Notes under the pieces: generated by a model
The model's database searches: none
The model's input: only the letters and a program-made list of their open reading frames with translations
What the model was told of the DNA's origin: nothing
Position numbers and translations under genes: made by a program
Shown: positions 48,600 to 58,018 of the stretch, one piece after another
How the letters are laid out: the number at the start of each line of letters is the position of its first letter
Position numbering within the stretch: position 1 is the first letter of the stretch
Origin: Acetobacter fallax
Lineage (GTDB): Bacteria > Pseudomonadota > Alphaproteobacteria > Acetobacterales > Acetobacteraceae
Length of the DNA stretch: 64,000 bases
NCBI RefSeq assembly: GCF_011516735.1
Contig: NZ_WOSX01000006.1
Coordinates: 62,001 to 126,000, forward strand
Direction of reading: 5' to 3'

Positions 48600-48911
48600 A
48601 AAAACACGGTCATCAGCCAAAGCCGGACGAAGAGAAACATCCCCGACGCCGCCCGGACCCATGGCCCCGGTTTGTCTGGAAAAATGTATTTCGGAAACAA
48701 TGTTCCGGTCACTTCGGGAGAAAAGCGGAGCAGGTTATCATGGCTGCTTTCGCCTACATGTCTGCCATTTGATGCCTAATTGTCCGGTTCGCAAAACAGA
48801 CATGCACCATTCGCCAGTATCACTCGACCACTGTCGACATTTGCCTTTTTGGGCAGTGCAGATTTGTCCCGGACAGGAGTTTATCCGGGACAGGAAACGG
48901 CATCATGCCTG
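48600..48911. other. Non-coding interval with cassette boundary
   Basis: About 310 bases without a recognised gene. A short repeat (48742-48803) related to one at 51972 lies within, so this is probably the left edge of an inserted cassette. A dyad TGTCCCGGACAGG/TATCCGGGACAGG is visible near 48865-48895, a possible terminator or inverted repeat. Confidence 0.45.
48742..48803. repeat. Left 62-bp direct repeat of the OYE/ALDH cassette
   Basis: GGCTGCTTTCGCCTACATGT, later TTCGCAAAACAGACAT, parallels GGCTGCAGTCGCCTACATGT and TTCGCATAACGGACAT at 51972-52034 in the same orientation with equal spacing. Confidence 0.6.
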
Positions 48912-50282
48912 TCAGGCGACGCGGATCAGCTTGCGATTGATGAACTCCTCAATGCCGAGGAAGGACAGTTCGCGGCCAAAGCCCGAATTCTTGATCCCGC
49001 CAAAAGGCAGTTCCGGTGCAGCAGCCATGGCTGTGTTGATGAACATCATGCCGGTCTCGACCTGTTCAGCCACTTTTTCGGCACGTGTAAGATCACGGGA
49101 GAACACGGACCCGCCGAGGCCGTAAGGAGAATCATTGGCCAGTTCGATGGCCTCATGTTCCGAGGCAACCTTATGTACCACAGCGACCGGGCCGAAAATC
49201 TCCTGATAGAAGACCGGGTTGTCCTTTGACACATTGGTCAGGATGGTCGGTTCCATGAAGAAGCCGCGGCACTCCATCCGCTTGCCCCCGGCCACCAACG
49301 TTGCGCCTGCCTTGACCGCTTCGTCAGTCTGCGCCAGTGCGGTGTCGAGTGCCTTCCTGCTGCTCATCGGGCCATGGGTGGTACCCTCAGCCAGCGGATC
49401 GCCAATGCGGAACTGCGTGATCGCGGTTTTCAGACCCGCGAGGAAGGCGTCGTAGACCTTCTCATGCACGATCATCCGCTTGGCCGCCGTGCAGACCTGC
49501 CCGTTATTGGCGAACCGGCCCCATGTCGCCCATTTGATTGCCAGTTCAAGGTCCGCGTCATCCAGCACGATGAACGCGTCGCTACCGCCAAGTTCCATCG
49601 TGTCCTTCTTCAGCGCCGCACCGGCTTCGGCCGCAACCGTCTGGCCCGCGCGTTCGCTGCCCGTCAGGGCGACGCCACGGATGCGGAAATCCTTGATCAG
49701 TTCGGCGGACTGATCGTTGTCGAGGAAAATGTTGGTATAGACGCCCTCTGGCGCGCCAGCATCGTGAAACAGTTTTTCAAAAGCCAGTGCACATTGCGGC
49801 ACGTTGGGCGCGTGCTTCGCGATAACCACGTTGCCCGCCATAAGGTTCGGCCCCGCCACGCGGGCAAGCTGGTAATAGGGGAAGTTCCAGGGCTCGATGC
49901 AGTAGATTACGCCAAGCGCCTGGTTGATGATCTTTGCATGGCCTTCCCTGACCTTCAGGGGCGTGGGAGCGAGAAATTTCTCCGCGCCTTCGGCATAGTA
50001 GGAGAGGATGTCGACCGTGATGTCGATTTCTTCCAGCGCATCAGGCAGCGCCTTACCCATTTCAGTCGCGATCAGACGCGCATGGGTCTCGCGGTCGTGG
50101 CGTAGCAGATTGGCGGCCTTTGACATGATGACCTTGCGGGCGGCTATATCGCGCTTTTTCCAGTCGGTCTTCCACACATGGTCTGCTCGATCGATAATCG
50201 CCTTCATCTGCGCGGCGGTGTGAAGTTAGAACGTGCGTTCCACGGTTTCCGTGGTCGGGTTGAGGGTCTGGTAAAAACTCAT
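48912..50282 (-). pseudogene. NAD(P)-dependent aldehyde dehydrogenase (succinate-semialdehyde type), interrupted at codon 19
   Basis: The frame from ATG 50282 reads MSFYQTLNPTTETVERTF, then TAA (50226-50228), then LHTAAQ and the rest of an aldehyde dehydrogenase in the same frame. Intact enzyme features are EPWNFPYYQLARVAGPNLMA, the Glu of MELGGSDAF, the catalytic Cys of NNGQVCTAAKR, and EIFGPVAVVHK. The truncated frame from the internal ATG at 50207 gives 431 residues (48912-50207), starting inside the usual N-terminal domain without a Shine-Dalgarno sequence. Homologues are about 455 residues. So it is either a recent nonsense mutant or translated from 50207. It follows the OYE gene by 17 bases in one operon. 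Confidence 0.8.
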
Positions 50283-50298
50283 TGGTCCGTTTCCCTGT

Positions 50299-51423
50299 TT
50301 ATTGATTATGGAAAAGGTAGTCGGTGTAGCCATGCGCGCTGCCGCCGTACATCGTCGCCGGGTCCAGCGGATTGAGCGGCCAGTTATGTTCCAGCCGCGC
50401 GGGCAGGTCCGGATTGGCGATGAATTTCCGGCCAAAGCCGATCATGTCCGCCCATCCATGGCCCAGCACATGCTGTGCCTTGTGCAGGTCGTAACGGCCC
50501 GCGCACAGGATGCGGCCGCCGAAGATGTCGCGCACGCTGGCGCGGAAGGCATCCGGCATTTCCGGCGCATTGTCCCAGTCGGCTTCGGCCAGCGAGACGT
50601 AGGCGATGCCCGCCTCCGCCAGTACGCGCACGGCTGCCGTGTAGGTTTCCGCTGGATTGTCCTCCAGCAGGCCGAGATAGACGCGCTCTTCCGTCGTCGT
50701 GCCGAACAGCGGGGAAAACCGCACGCCCAGTCTGTCGGGGGTGACGACGGCGGAAACGGCCTCTACCACCTCGCGCAGGAAGCGCAGGCGGTTGGACAGG
50801 CTGCCGCCATAGGCATCGGTGCGGAAATTGGCCCGTTCGGAGATGAACTGGTTGATCAGGTAGCCATTGGCGGCGTGGATTTCGACGCCATCGAAACCGG
50901 CTGACAGGGCGTTGCGGGCTGCCTGTGCGTACAGCTCCACCAGTTCATGGATTTCGGGAATGGTCAGCGCGCGTGGCACATCAGGGGGTACCAGCTTTCC
51001 TGTACCCGGCCCCGTGGGGATGAACACGTTTACGCCTGTTGCCGCGACCGCGGACGGAGCGATCGGTGCCTCATGACCGGGCTGCAATGCCCGGTGGGAC
51101 ACGCGGCCCACATGCCACAATTGTGCAAAGATGGGCCGCCGCTTTGCGTGTACCGCATCGGTGACCAGCTTCCAGCCCGCGACCTGCTCGGGTGAATAGA
51201 TGCCTGGCGTCCAGGCATAGCCCTGCCCGCGGGGTTCGATCTGCGTACCTTCGGTAATCAGGAAACCCGCCTGCGTGCGCTGCGCGTAATACCCGGCCAT
51301 GAGCGCGTTGGCGACGTCCCCCGGTTGAGTGCTGCGGCAACGTGTCAATGGCGGCAGGAAGATCCGGTTTTCAAGAGGCAGATCTCCCAGCCGCACAGGC
51401 CCGAATAAAGAAGATGAAGACAT
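50299..51423 (-). CDS. Old yellow enzyme family alkene reductase
   Basis: FMN enzyme that reduces electrophilic alkenes, nitroesters or quinones with NADPH (NemA/XenA group). Motifs are LFGPVRLGDLPLENRIFLPP, AQLWHVGRVSH, GFDGVEIHAANGYLINQF and DMIGFGRKFIANPDLPARL. Here the usual active Tyr region is RTDAYGGSLSNRLRF. 374 residues from ATG 51423 (TTG at 51429 also in frame). Divergent from hxlR across a 115-base gap with a strong dyad; likely induced by the regulator's ligand. Confidence 0.93.
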   Translation of the reverse strand: MSSSSLFGPVRLGDLPLENRIFLPPLTRCRSTQPGDVANALMAGYYAQRTQAGFLITEGTQIEPRGQGYAWTPGIYSPEQVAGWKLVTDAVHAKRRPIFAQLWHVGRVSHRALQPGHEAPIAPSAVAATGVNVFIPTGPGTGKLVPPDVPRALTIPEIHELVELYAQAARNALSAGFDGVEIHAANGYLINQFISERANFRTDAYGGSLSNRLRFLREVVEAVSAVVTPDRLGVRFSPLFGTTTEERVYLGLLEDNPAETYTAAVRVLAEAGIAYVSLAEADWDNAPEMPDAFRASVRDIFGGRILCAGRYDLHKAQHVLGHGWADMIGFGRKFIANPDLPARLEHNWPLNPLDPATMYGGSAHGYTDYLFHNQ

Positions 51424-51433
51424 GACCAACCTT

Positions 51434-51473
51434 GTTTACAAATACAGGCCATTCGTCCGGCCTGCCTGTAAAC
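51434..51473. promoter_or_regulatory. Inverted-repeat operator between OYE and hxlR genes
   Basis: Outer arms GTTTACA (51434-51440) and TGTAAAC (51467-51473), and inner arms CAGGCC (51445-51450) and GGCCTG (51459-51464), are nearly concentric. It sits just upstream of the OYE start, the place where an HxlR protein would repress or activate. Confidence 0.65.
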
Positions 51474-51538
51474 ATTGACCCGCCCCATCTTATGCGCAAG
51501 AACGCACATAAACCGCCACTAGTGTCAGGAATGATACC

Positions 51539-51907
51539 ATGCCTCGCATCCGTCATACCACGCTGGCCTGCAGCCCCGGCTGCACGGTGGAAGCCACGCT
51601 GGAACTGTTTGGCGGGAAGTGGAAGGCGTTGATTCTGTATCACCTGTTCGAGGACGGAGTGCTGCGGTTCGGCGAACTGCGCCGTCGTCTTCCCAACGTC
51701 ACGCAGCGGATGCTGACCAATCAGTTGCGCGAACTCGAGGCAGACGGACTGGTGTCACGCACCGTTTTCCCCGAGGTGCCACCGCATGTGGAATACGCCC
51801 TGACCGAACTGGGAAAGACGCTGAAGCCAGTTATTCAGGCGCTCAAGAAGTGGGGAGATCGGTATGCGCATTCTGTTCAGCGGAACAAAGCTGGTGATCG
51901 AGATTGA
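51539..51907 (+). CDS. HxlR family transcriptional regulator
   Basis: 122-residue winged-helix regulator. Family signature [20 protein letters not shown], then [20 protein letters not shown] and [20 protein letters not shown]. Two cysteines near the N-terminus (LACSPGC) could sense electrophiles or oxidants, as in related redox-sensing HxlR proteins (QorR and similar). It is transcribed away from the OYE and ALDH genes and probably controls them through the dyad at 51434. Confidence 0.9.
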   Translation: MPRIRHTTLACSPGCTVEATLELFGGKWKALILYHLFEDGVLRFGELRRRLPNVTQRMLTNQLRELEADGLVSRTVFPEVPPHVEYALTELGKTLKPVIQALKKWGDRYAHSVQRNKAGDRD

Positions 51908-52410
51908 CCGCTAAGCATCGTGGCAATTCCGACTCAACCTGTCTGTCGGGTTAGCAAAAGCAGAGCAGACAGGCTGCAGTCGCCTACATGTCGGACATAA
52001 AAGTGGGTTGGCTCGCCTTTCGCATAACGGACATAGTCCGCGCAGTCCCCCGCTATCACTTGGAGCCGAGAGTGGGGTGATCGTTATGGGAAATAACCAG
52101 CAAGAATACAGGCGCTTAGGTTGGCCGTAGCAAGACACGCCCGAAGCCACTGGGCAGGGAGTATAAATCATTTGGATCGGGCAACGATGCTTTCGGTTTT
52201 CGGCCTTGACACGATGATGTTCGGTGCGGGCGGCAATCCAGATTTTCTGGACAGCGTCAAGATTCATGAAGGCAATTCCGAACCCAACCAGAAGGTCGAG
52301 CCAGACCGAATGGTGGCCGAGCGTGATACGGAAGCAGTTTTCATTCTGGGTTCTATTGGCATATCGGACATAATCTTCAAGTAGTTCTGTGCAGCAGTGG
52401 CCCATACCTG
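51908..52410. other. Non-coding interval right of the cassette
   Basis: About 500 bases. It contains the right-hand cassette repeat (51972-52034). The 167-codon minus frame (51911-52414) and the 87-codon plus frame (52121-52384) show no known motif and unlikely composition (Cys- and Arg-rich), so neither is called. Possibly decayed insertion DNA. Confidence 0.4.
51972..52034. repeat. Right 62-bp direct repeat of the OYE/ALDH cassette
   Basis: Matches the left copy at 48742 in both end blocks (TCGCCTACATGTC and TTCGCA-AAC-GACAT). A third, more diverged copy is at 59361. Confidence 0.6.
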
Positions 52411-55400
52411 TCACTTGAACAAGGTTTCCGGAACTCCCGTTTCGTTTTCAGAAAAACTACCAAATTTGACAGCAAGAATAGGCAAAACAAACAGGTTAAG
52501 TATCATTGATGTCATGAGCCCTCCAAGAATGACAGCTGCCATAGGTCCTTCGATTTCCCGCCCAGGCGCATTCATATCAACAGCCAGAGGCGCCAGTCCA
52601 AGCGCCGTAACGAGCGATGTCATGAGTACGGGGACGACGCGGTCTCTGGCCCCCCGGAGCGCTGTTGTTACTCCCCATGTGAGATGTTCCCGCTCGACCA
52701 AAGTCTCAAAATGCGAAATCATCATCACCGAATTCCGAAGCGTAATCCCGAATAGAGTAACGAAGCCGACTGTTGCCCCAAGAGTTAGCGTTGTGCCGGA
52801 AACAATGATTGCCAGAATGCCGCCGACAAATGCGAAGGGAAGATTGACGAGTATCAGAGCGAGATTGCGCCATCCTTGTGTGATTATTGAGAGCAGAATC
52901 ATGACCGCTATGGCAGCGAGCCCGGAATTTATAAACAGTTCCTTGCGTGATTGTGATTCAGCTTCCGCTGCGGATGTAAACTGAACGTAGGTTCCAAGAG
53001 GCAGTTTGATATTTTTTGCTATAGCCGTGCGTGCGTCCTGAACGAAAGATTGAGCTGATCGTCCTGTAACATTTGCGGTGACAGTCTGTGTTCTCTGTGC
53101 TCCCAGATGTGACACCTGATAGCGACCGTTCGTCTCATATATGTCTGCGACAGCGCGGAGTGGTACGTAGTTTCCGTGAACAGTATGCAGTGGCAGGAAG
53201 CCGACAGACGCAACATCATTACGACTTGCGTCATCAAGACGAACCATAACATTAAAAGCCGCAGAACGCTCGTATATCTGCCCCACGGTTTCACCCTGCC
53301 AGGCTGTATGGATGGATCGGAGTACATCCGCCGACCGAAGCCCCCAGCGCTCCAGATCAGCAGGGCGTAGCCGAATAGCAAGTTCCGGAACACCAGGGGG
53401 TGCTTCTATCCGGACATCTGTTGCGCCATGTATCTGATGCAACATGCGGACAATATTATTTGCCTGGATATCCAATACATCCAGATCATCGCCAATAATA
53501 TTGATTGCCACAGCCGAAGACGAACCAGAAAGGGTTTCGTTTACGCGCATCGTCAAAAAACTACTGACAGAAAAACTGGCCCCAACGAACCCGTCAAGCG
53601 CTTTGCGAACGCGGGCATCAATCTGTCGGGAAGCCTTCCCATCCACCTGATTCAAATCAACCTCAAACTCGCTGGTATGTGGTCCATACGTGTCCTCATC
53701 CAGCGAGGCGCGTCCGACTCTCTGAGCAACCGAACGGATTTCGGGAAGCTGACGAAGTTTTTCTGTAACCTGTCTACCTAATTTCAGAGACTGTTCCAGG
53801 GAAGTCCCCGGAGCAGCCGTCATATGAATGATAAGGTGACCTTCCTTGAAATCAGGAATGAAATCGCTTTCAAGGAATGGAAGGGCCGCAAACCCTATCA
53901 AGGTGGTCAGGATCATCCCGCCTATAACAAATCGGGGATGGCGCATTAATCTGGCCAGAAGACGTTCATAAGCTCTGGCGGTCCATCCTGCCAGGGGGGG
54001 CTCTCTCCGGGTTTCTCCAGGCGTCGCCAAGAGCCATGCGCAGAGTGCAGGTACAACGGTTACAGCAGCGGCAAGAGAAGCCATGACCGCAAGAACATAA
54101 GCTGTTGCCAGTGGAGCAAACAGTCGTCCCGAAAGTCCGGGAAGGGCGATGACAGGCAAGAAAACGATAATGACAGCAAAGGTCGCGTAAACCACTGCAC
54201 TGCGGACTTCAACGCATGCATCGAGTACGACGCGCGCTGTAGATGCGGGCTGGACCAGAAGCCGGTTTTCACGCAATCGGCGTGTAACATTTTCGACCCC
54301 GATCACGGCGTCATCCACGACCTCGCCGATGGCGATAGCAAGCCCCCCCAGGGTCATGGCATTCAAAGTAACCCCGAGTGTCTCCAGCAACGACAGGGCT
54401 ATCAGAATAGCCAAAGGTATGGTGGCGCAACAGATTGCAGCGGTTCGCAGGTCAAAAAGGAAAAGAAAGATTACGGCAACCACCAGAAAACCGCCCAGAA
54501 GCAATGCTCGTGTGGCATTCCCCAATGCGGTCGTAATGAAATTGGCGGGTCGGAACAGGTCAGCATGCAATGTAATCCCCTGTCCCTGCAATTGCGGGCG
54601 GAAATCGGTAAGTGCCGCCTCGATTTCCCGGGTCACAGCCATCGTATTGGCACCGTACTGTTCCCATATATTAACCACAATGCCTGTCTTTCCCTCGATA
54701 CTGGCCGCGCCGAAGGCGGGAATAGGGGCTTCAGTTACAGTGGCAATACTGCCCAGTGTGACAGCACCATTATCAGAGCGGACAATCACAGTGCGGGCCA
54801 GACTTTCTGGCGTCAGGGCCTGACCGTCAGACTGAAGAACGACTCTTTGGTTCGGGGTATCAATAAAGCCGGCCCCCTGTATGCCAGTTGCTTCCTGGGC
54901 AGCCGCAAGGACGTCATCAAGTCCGATATGATGCAAGATGAGTTGGTCTGGATGTACCTGTATCTGGAGTGACCGACGCTCCCCGCCAAACACACTGACT
55001 CCAGCCACACCAGGCAACGCCAGCAGACGCGGCCTTAATGACCAGTCAGTAAGCGTGCGCAACTGCATGAGGGACTGTTGTTCCGACGTCAGACCAATCA
55101 CCAGTACCAGACCGGCGGATGAGGTCAGTGGCGTCATAGTCGGAGCATGAACACCGGCTGGCAATTGCTGTGCAACAACATTCATTTGTTCCCCGACCAG
55201 TTGCCGGGCGCGATAAATATCGGTCGATGTCGCAAACAGGACGTTGACGACTGACAGTCCCTGAATCGAAGTCGATTGCACGCGCTGAATACCCGGGAGG
55301 CCGGTCAGGGCAATTTCCATTGGGCGACTAACCAATGTTTCGACCTGTTCCGGCGTAAAACCAGCGGCTTCGGTCTGGATCGTGACCCGTGGCGGAATGA

Positions 55401-55545
55401 ATTCCGGAAACACATCATAGCTGGCATGTCTCAAGCCATACAGGCCATAGAAGAACAACAGACATGCGGTTGCGATAACCACGCCCCGGAAGCGGATCGA
55501 AAACCCGATAATAGCTGCCTGAAGGCTGAAAGAACGTCCCGTCAT
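52411..55545 (-). CDS. Heavy-metal efflux RND permease
   Basis: Inner-membrane proton antiporter of the HME-RND type (CzcA/CusA relatives), about 12 helices and two large periplasmic loops in 1044 residues. N-terminal FRGVVIATACLLFFYGLYGL, then VFPEFIPPRVTIQTEAAGF and EQVETLVSRPMEIALTGLPG, are typical. The proton-path helix reads LAIAIGEVVDDAVIGVENV, differing from the DFG-DGA motif of CzcA and from the Cu/Ag pumps, so the metal cannot be read off. ATG overlaps the adaptor stop (TGATG). Base composition is AT-richer than the core genome. Confidence 0.9.
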   Translation of the reverse strand: MTGRSFSLQAAIIGFSIRFRGVVIATACLLFFYGLYGLRHASYDVFPEFIPPRVTIQTEAAGFTPEQVETLVSRPMEIALTGLPGIQRVQSTSIQGLSVVNVLFATSTDIYRARQLVGEQMNVVAQQLPAGVHAPTMTPLTSSAGLVLVIGLTSEQQSLMQLRTLTDWSLRPRLLALPGVAGVSVFGGERRSLQIQVHPDQLILHHIGLDDVLAAAQEATGIQGAGFIDTPNQRVVLQSDGQALTPESLARTVIVRSDNGAVTLGSIATVTEAPIPAFGAASIEGKTGIVVNIWEQYGANTMAVTREIEAALTDFRPQLQGQGITLHADLFRPANFITTALGNATRALLLGGFLVVAVIFLFLFDLRTAAICCATIPLAILIALSLLETLGVTLNAMTLGGLAIAIGEVVDDAVIGVENVTRRLRENRLLVQPASTARVVLDACVEVRSAVVYATFAVIIVFLPVIALPGLSGRLFAPLATAYVLAVMASLAAAVTVVPALCAWLLATPGETRREPPLAGWTARAYERLLARLMRHPRFVIGGMILTTLIGFAALPFLESDFIPDFKEGHLIIHMTAAPGTSLEQSLKLGRQVTEKLRQLPEIRSVAQRVGRASLDEDTYGPHTSEFEVDLNQVDGKASRQIDARVRKALDGFVGASFSVSSFLTMRVNETLSGSSSAVAINIIGDDLDVLDIQANNIVRMLHQIHGATDVRIEAPPGVPELAIRLRPADLERWGLRSADVLRSIHTAWQGETVGQIYERSAAFNVMVRLDDASRNDVASVGFLPLHTVHGNYVPLRAVADIYETNGRYQVSHLGAQRTQTVTANVTGRSAQSFVQDARTAIAKNIKLPLGTYVQFTSAAEAESQSRKELFINSGLAAIAVMILLSIITQGWRNLALILVNLPFAFVGGILAIIVSGTTLTLGATVGFVTLFGITLRNSVMMISHFETLVEREHLTWGVTTALRGARDRVVPVLMTSLVTALGLAPLAVDMNAPGREIEGPMAAVILGGLMTSMILNLFVLPILAVKFGSFSENETGVPETLFK

Positions 55546-56579
55546 CAGTCGTCATCGTCTCCTGATTCAAGCTGAGCTCGGAATTCTTCAGACAGAAGTA
55601 ATTGCGTACCCTCTACGACGATTTGCGTTTCGTGTGTGATTTGTCCTGGAGTATCTTGGATCAGGTAGCCACCTTCTCGGTCCGGCACGTCGGTCGTAAG
55701 GGGTAGGCGTGTAAATTTTCCGTGTCCGTTATCACGGTATATCCACGACTTACCTTGCAGCCAGATAATAGCTGATGCAGGTATCCGGATACCGGGACGT
55801 TCCTCTTCGGTAGGCAGGAGAACGGAAACATTCATGCCCGCGACAAGCTGACTTTCAGCCGACGCAAAATAGAAAAAGCTACGCCCCTGAATAGCAGGAT
55901 CGGTCATGGTTACAGGAGACAAATAGTGGAGCATTGTCCCGTGTCCACCCGTGTTTCCATAATCGGTCACATCCGCCTGACTTGGTGGGGTTGGTAGATC
56001 CGTATCTGGTGGAAGGGTCACCTTGACCAAGACCACTTGTTGTTGAAGTAACTGTGTAATGAAAATTGTATTTTTTTCGGTAGCGTCAGATATGACCGAA
56101 CCAAATTGCTGTCTGATAATATTAAGTGCGTTATTCACCCGGACCTGTTCTGCTTTTACCATAGCTGAGTTGGACTGAAATCTGGCTGTTGTCTCCTGGA
56201 ATTGTTCCTGAGAGATATTCTGCCGGTCGCGATACAGTCCTTTGTCACGATCGAGTTTCGCACGGGCAAGCGTCTGCTGTGCCTGCATGCTCTCCAGCCG
56301 CGCTTTCATGTCAGCATAATCACTAACAAGAGTGATAAGTTGTGTTGCGTTCAGAACGTAACCATAGGCGGGAACCAACTTTCTCCAAGGCACGATGCTG
56401 GGTCGTGCAGAAGCGATGCCACTCTTCGTAACTGCTTCCGGGGAGACCGTCACGGTCGCCTCTTCGCCAAGAACCGAAACTGGTGGATCATCATCATCTG
56501 CAATAGCAATGTCCGCCACGTTTAGAACTAGGAAGACAGAAAGACCTACAAGAGGCAGCCAGAAGGCCCTCGCTTTCAT
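55545..56579 (-). CDS. RND efflux periplasmic adaptor subunit
   Basis: Membrane-fusion protein joining the permease to the outer-membrane channel. A signal or anchor helix is at residues 8-28. A coiled-coil hairpin lies about 90-175 (QQTLARAKLDRDKGLYRDRQ), followed by beta-barrel segments (AGMNVSVLLPTEEERPGIRI). 344 residues, the short side for the family, ending in an acidic tail ESGDDDD. It overlaps the outer-membrane gene upstream and the permease downstream by a few bases, so translation is coupled. Confidence 0.88.
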   Translation of the reverse strand: MKARAFWLPLVGLSVFLVLNVADIAIADDDDPPVSVLGEEATVTVSPEAVTKSGIASARPSIVPWRKLVPAYGYVLNATQLITLVSDYADMKARLESMQAQQTLARAKLDRDKGLYRDRQNISQEQFQETTARFQSNSAMVKAEQVRVNNALNIIRQQFGSVISDATEKNTIFITQLLQQQVVLVKVTLPPDTDLPTPPSQADVTDYGNTGGHGTMLHYLSPVTMTDPAIQGRSFFYFASAESQLVAGMNVSVLLPTEEERPGIRIPASAIIWLQGKSWIYRDNGHGKFTRLPLTTDVPDREGGYLIQDTPGQITHETQIVVEGTQLLLSEEFRAQLESGDDDD

Positions 56580-58018
56580 GGTGAGTTCCTTTGGTTATTT
56601 TCAAGCAGGCCGGAAACCTGCGCGGCACTGGTGTGATCAAAAATGGGCTGCTGCATGCCATCTTCGATCTGACCTATGGCTTGCCGTTGCTGAATTTCTG
56701 CTTCAAGAAGAGCGGTCTCTGCTTGAATCTGCTCTATATGAGTCATAACCATCGTTGGTCGGTCGATTGCGCCTGACTGAAGGCGGTGCTGCATCTGGTT
56801 CAGCCTTACCCGTACGGTTTTGGCAAGTTCATCCGCCTGTAGCAGAATTGATGTCGTGCCGCGGTAATTGGCCGTAGCCTGCGAGATGGACTTAAACACC
56901 GTGTTCTCTGCACGCCGGAGACGAGCCGCCGCCTCATGCTCCTGCCCAACAGCTTCAGCTATGGGGCCTTCGTTCTGATTGAAAATCGGAATTTGCAGAG
57001 AGGGATTTACCTCAAAGCGATTTGAAATATCCCAGTTATAGGCGGGACTGATGGTGACATCGGGATAGCGTCGGGAAACTTCGACCCGTAGAGCCTGTCG
57101 GGCGGCGTCATAAGACGCAAGAAGTTCCCGCAGATCCGCGCGTTGCATTACGGCTTGGTATCTCATGTCCTGTGAATCGCGGTATTCCATGAGGTCGGGA
57201 CAGACATCAAATGCTTTTGTATCAAGAGCAATGGAATCAAGTGCTTCGGCAGGAACCCCGATTGCTCCTGCCAGAGCTGCCTTACGGACGGCATACTCGC
57301 GCCGCAGATCACTGACAGACAACTCGGCATGGATCATTTCCGTCCGTACCTGCGATATTTCGAGAGCGGATGCTCGCCCCTGATCAAAACGTGCCTGTTC
57401 CAGGGTAAAGAGTTCGCGTTTAGCTGCCGCAGTCTCTTCCACAAGCTTGAGGCGCCCGGATACAGCCCAGACGCCGAGAAGAGCAGACCGCGTGTCGCTG
57501 CGTAGTTTCCATGCAGTATTGATGACTTCCCATTGCGCGACGGCAGCCCGATATCTGGCTTCTTTGATACGGTGATAACGCCTGCCGAAAAATTCGATCA
57601 GTATTGACGCGCCGTAGCCGACGTAATGAGCCGATGGGCCACCCAGCACCGTGAAACTGGGATTGGGCAGTTGACCGGCTGTCTTGATTCCAGCGCGAGC
57701 CGTTTCCAGTTCAGCTTTAGCTACAAGGATATCGGGATGAAAATACAAGGTAGCAAGCGTCAGGCGAGTGATGCCCCATGCGTTTTCCTGACTCGATACG
57801 TTTGGTCCGAGAACTTTTGTAATGAATTCTTGCAATCCGGCATCCGTAAATTGACGGCTGGAAAATTTCTGGACATCTGATTCCGGCGAAATATTTGAGT
57901 GATCACTATTTGTACAGCCACAGAGCAGGGGAAAAATCAGGAGAATGAATGCCGCATTATAGCGTGTGCGTCTCCTTACCTGCTTAATATATTCTAGAGT
58001 ATTATATGATTTATACAT
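56576..58018 (-). CDS. RND efflux outer-membrane lipoprotein channel (CzcC/TolC type)
   Basis: Outer-membrane factor. A lipoprotein signal with lipobox LLCGC (Cys at about residue 35) precedes two TolC-type repeats with long helices (LATLYFHPDILVAKAELETA, ELFTLEQARFDQGRASALEI and QIPIFNQNEGPIAEAVGQEH). 480 residues. Start at 58018 overlaps the CDF gene end by 8 bases; end overlaps the adaptor by 4 bases. Confidence 0.9.
   Translation of the reverse strand: MYKSYNTLEYIKQVRRRTRYNAAFILLIFPLLCGCTNSDHSNISPESDVQKFSSRQFTDAGLQEFITKVLGPNVSSQENAWGITRLTLATLYFHPDILVAKAELETARAGIKTAGQLPNPSFTVLGGPSAHYVGYGASILIEFFGRRYHRIKEARYRAAVAQWEVINTAWKLRSDTRSALLGVWAVSGRLKLVEETAAAKRELFTLEQARFDQGRASALEISQVRTEMIHAELSVSDLRREYAVRKAALAGAIGVPAEALDSIALDTKAFDVCPDLMEYRDSQDMRYQAVMQRADLRELLASYDAARQALRVEVSRRYPDVTISPAYNWDISNRFEVNPSLQIPIFNQNEGPIAEAVGQEHEAAARLRRAENTVFKSISQATANYRGTTSILLQADELAKTVRVRLNQMQHRLQSGAIDRPTMVMTHIEQIQAETALLEAEIQQRQAIGQIEDGMQQPIFDHTSAAQVSGLLENNQRNSP

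Noticed and set aside
48265..49125. 286-codon plus-strand frame crossing the HIT gene and the ALDH end
   Set aside because: Out of frame with the HIT gene; Ser/Pro-rich shadow translation.
51911..52414. 167-codon minus frame as a possible gene
   Set aside because: Cys- and Arg-rich with no motif and overlapping the cassette repeat; more likely non-coding.
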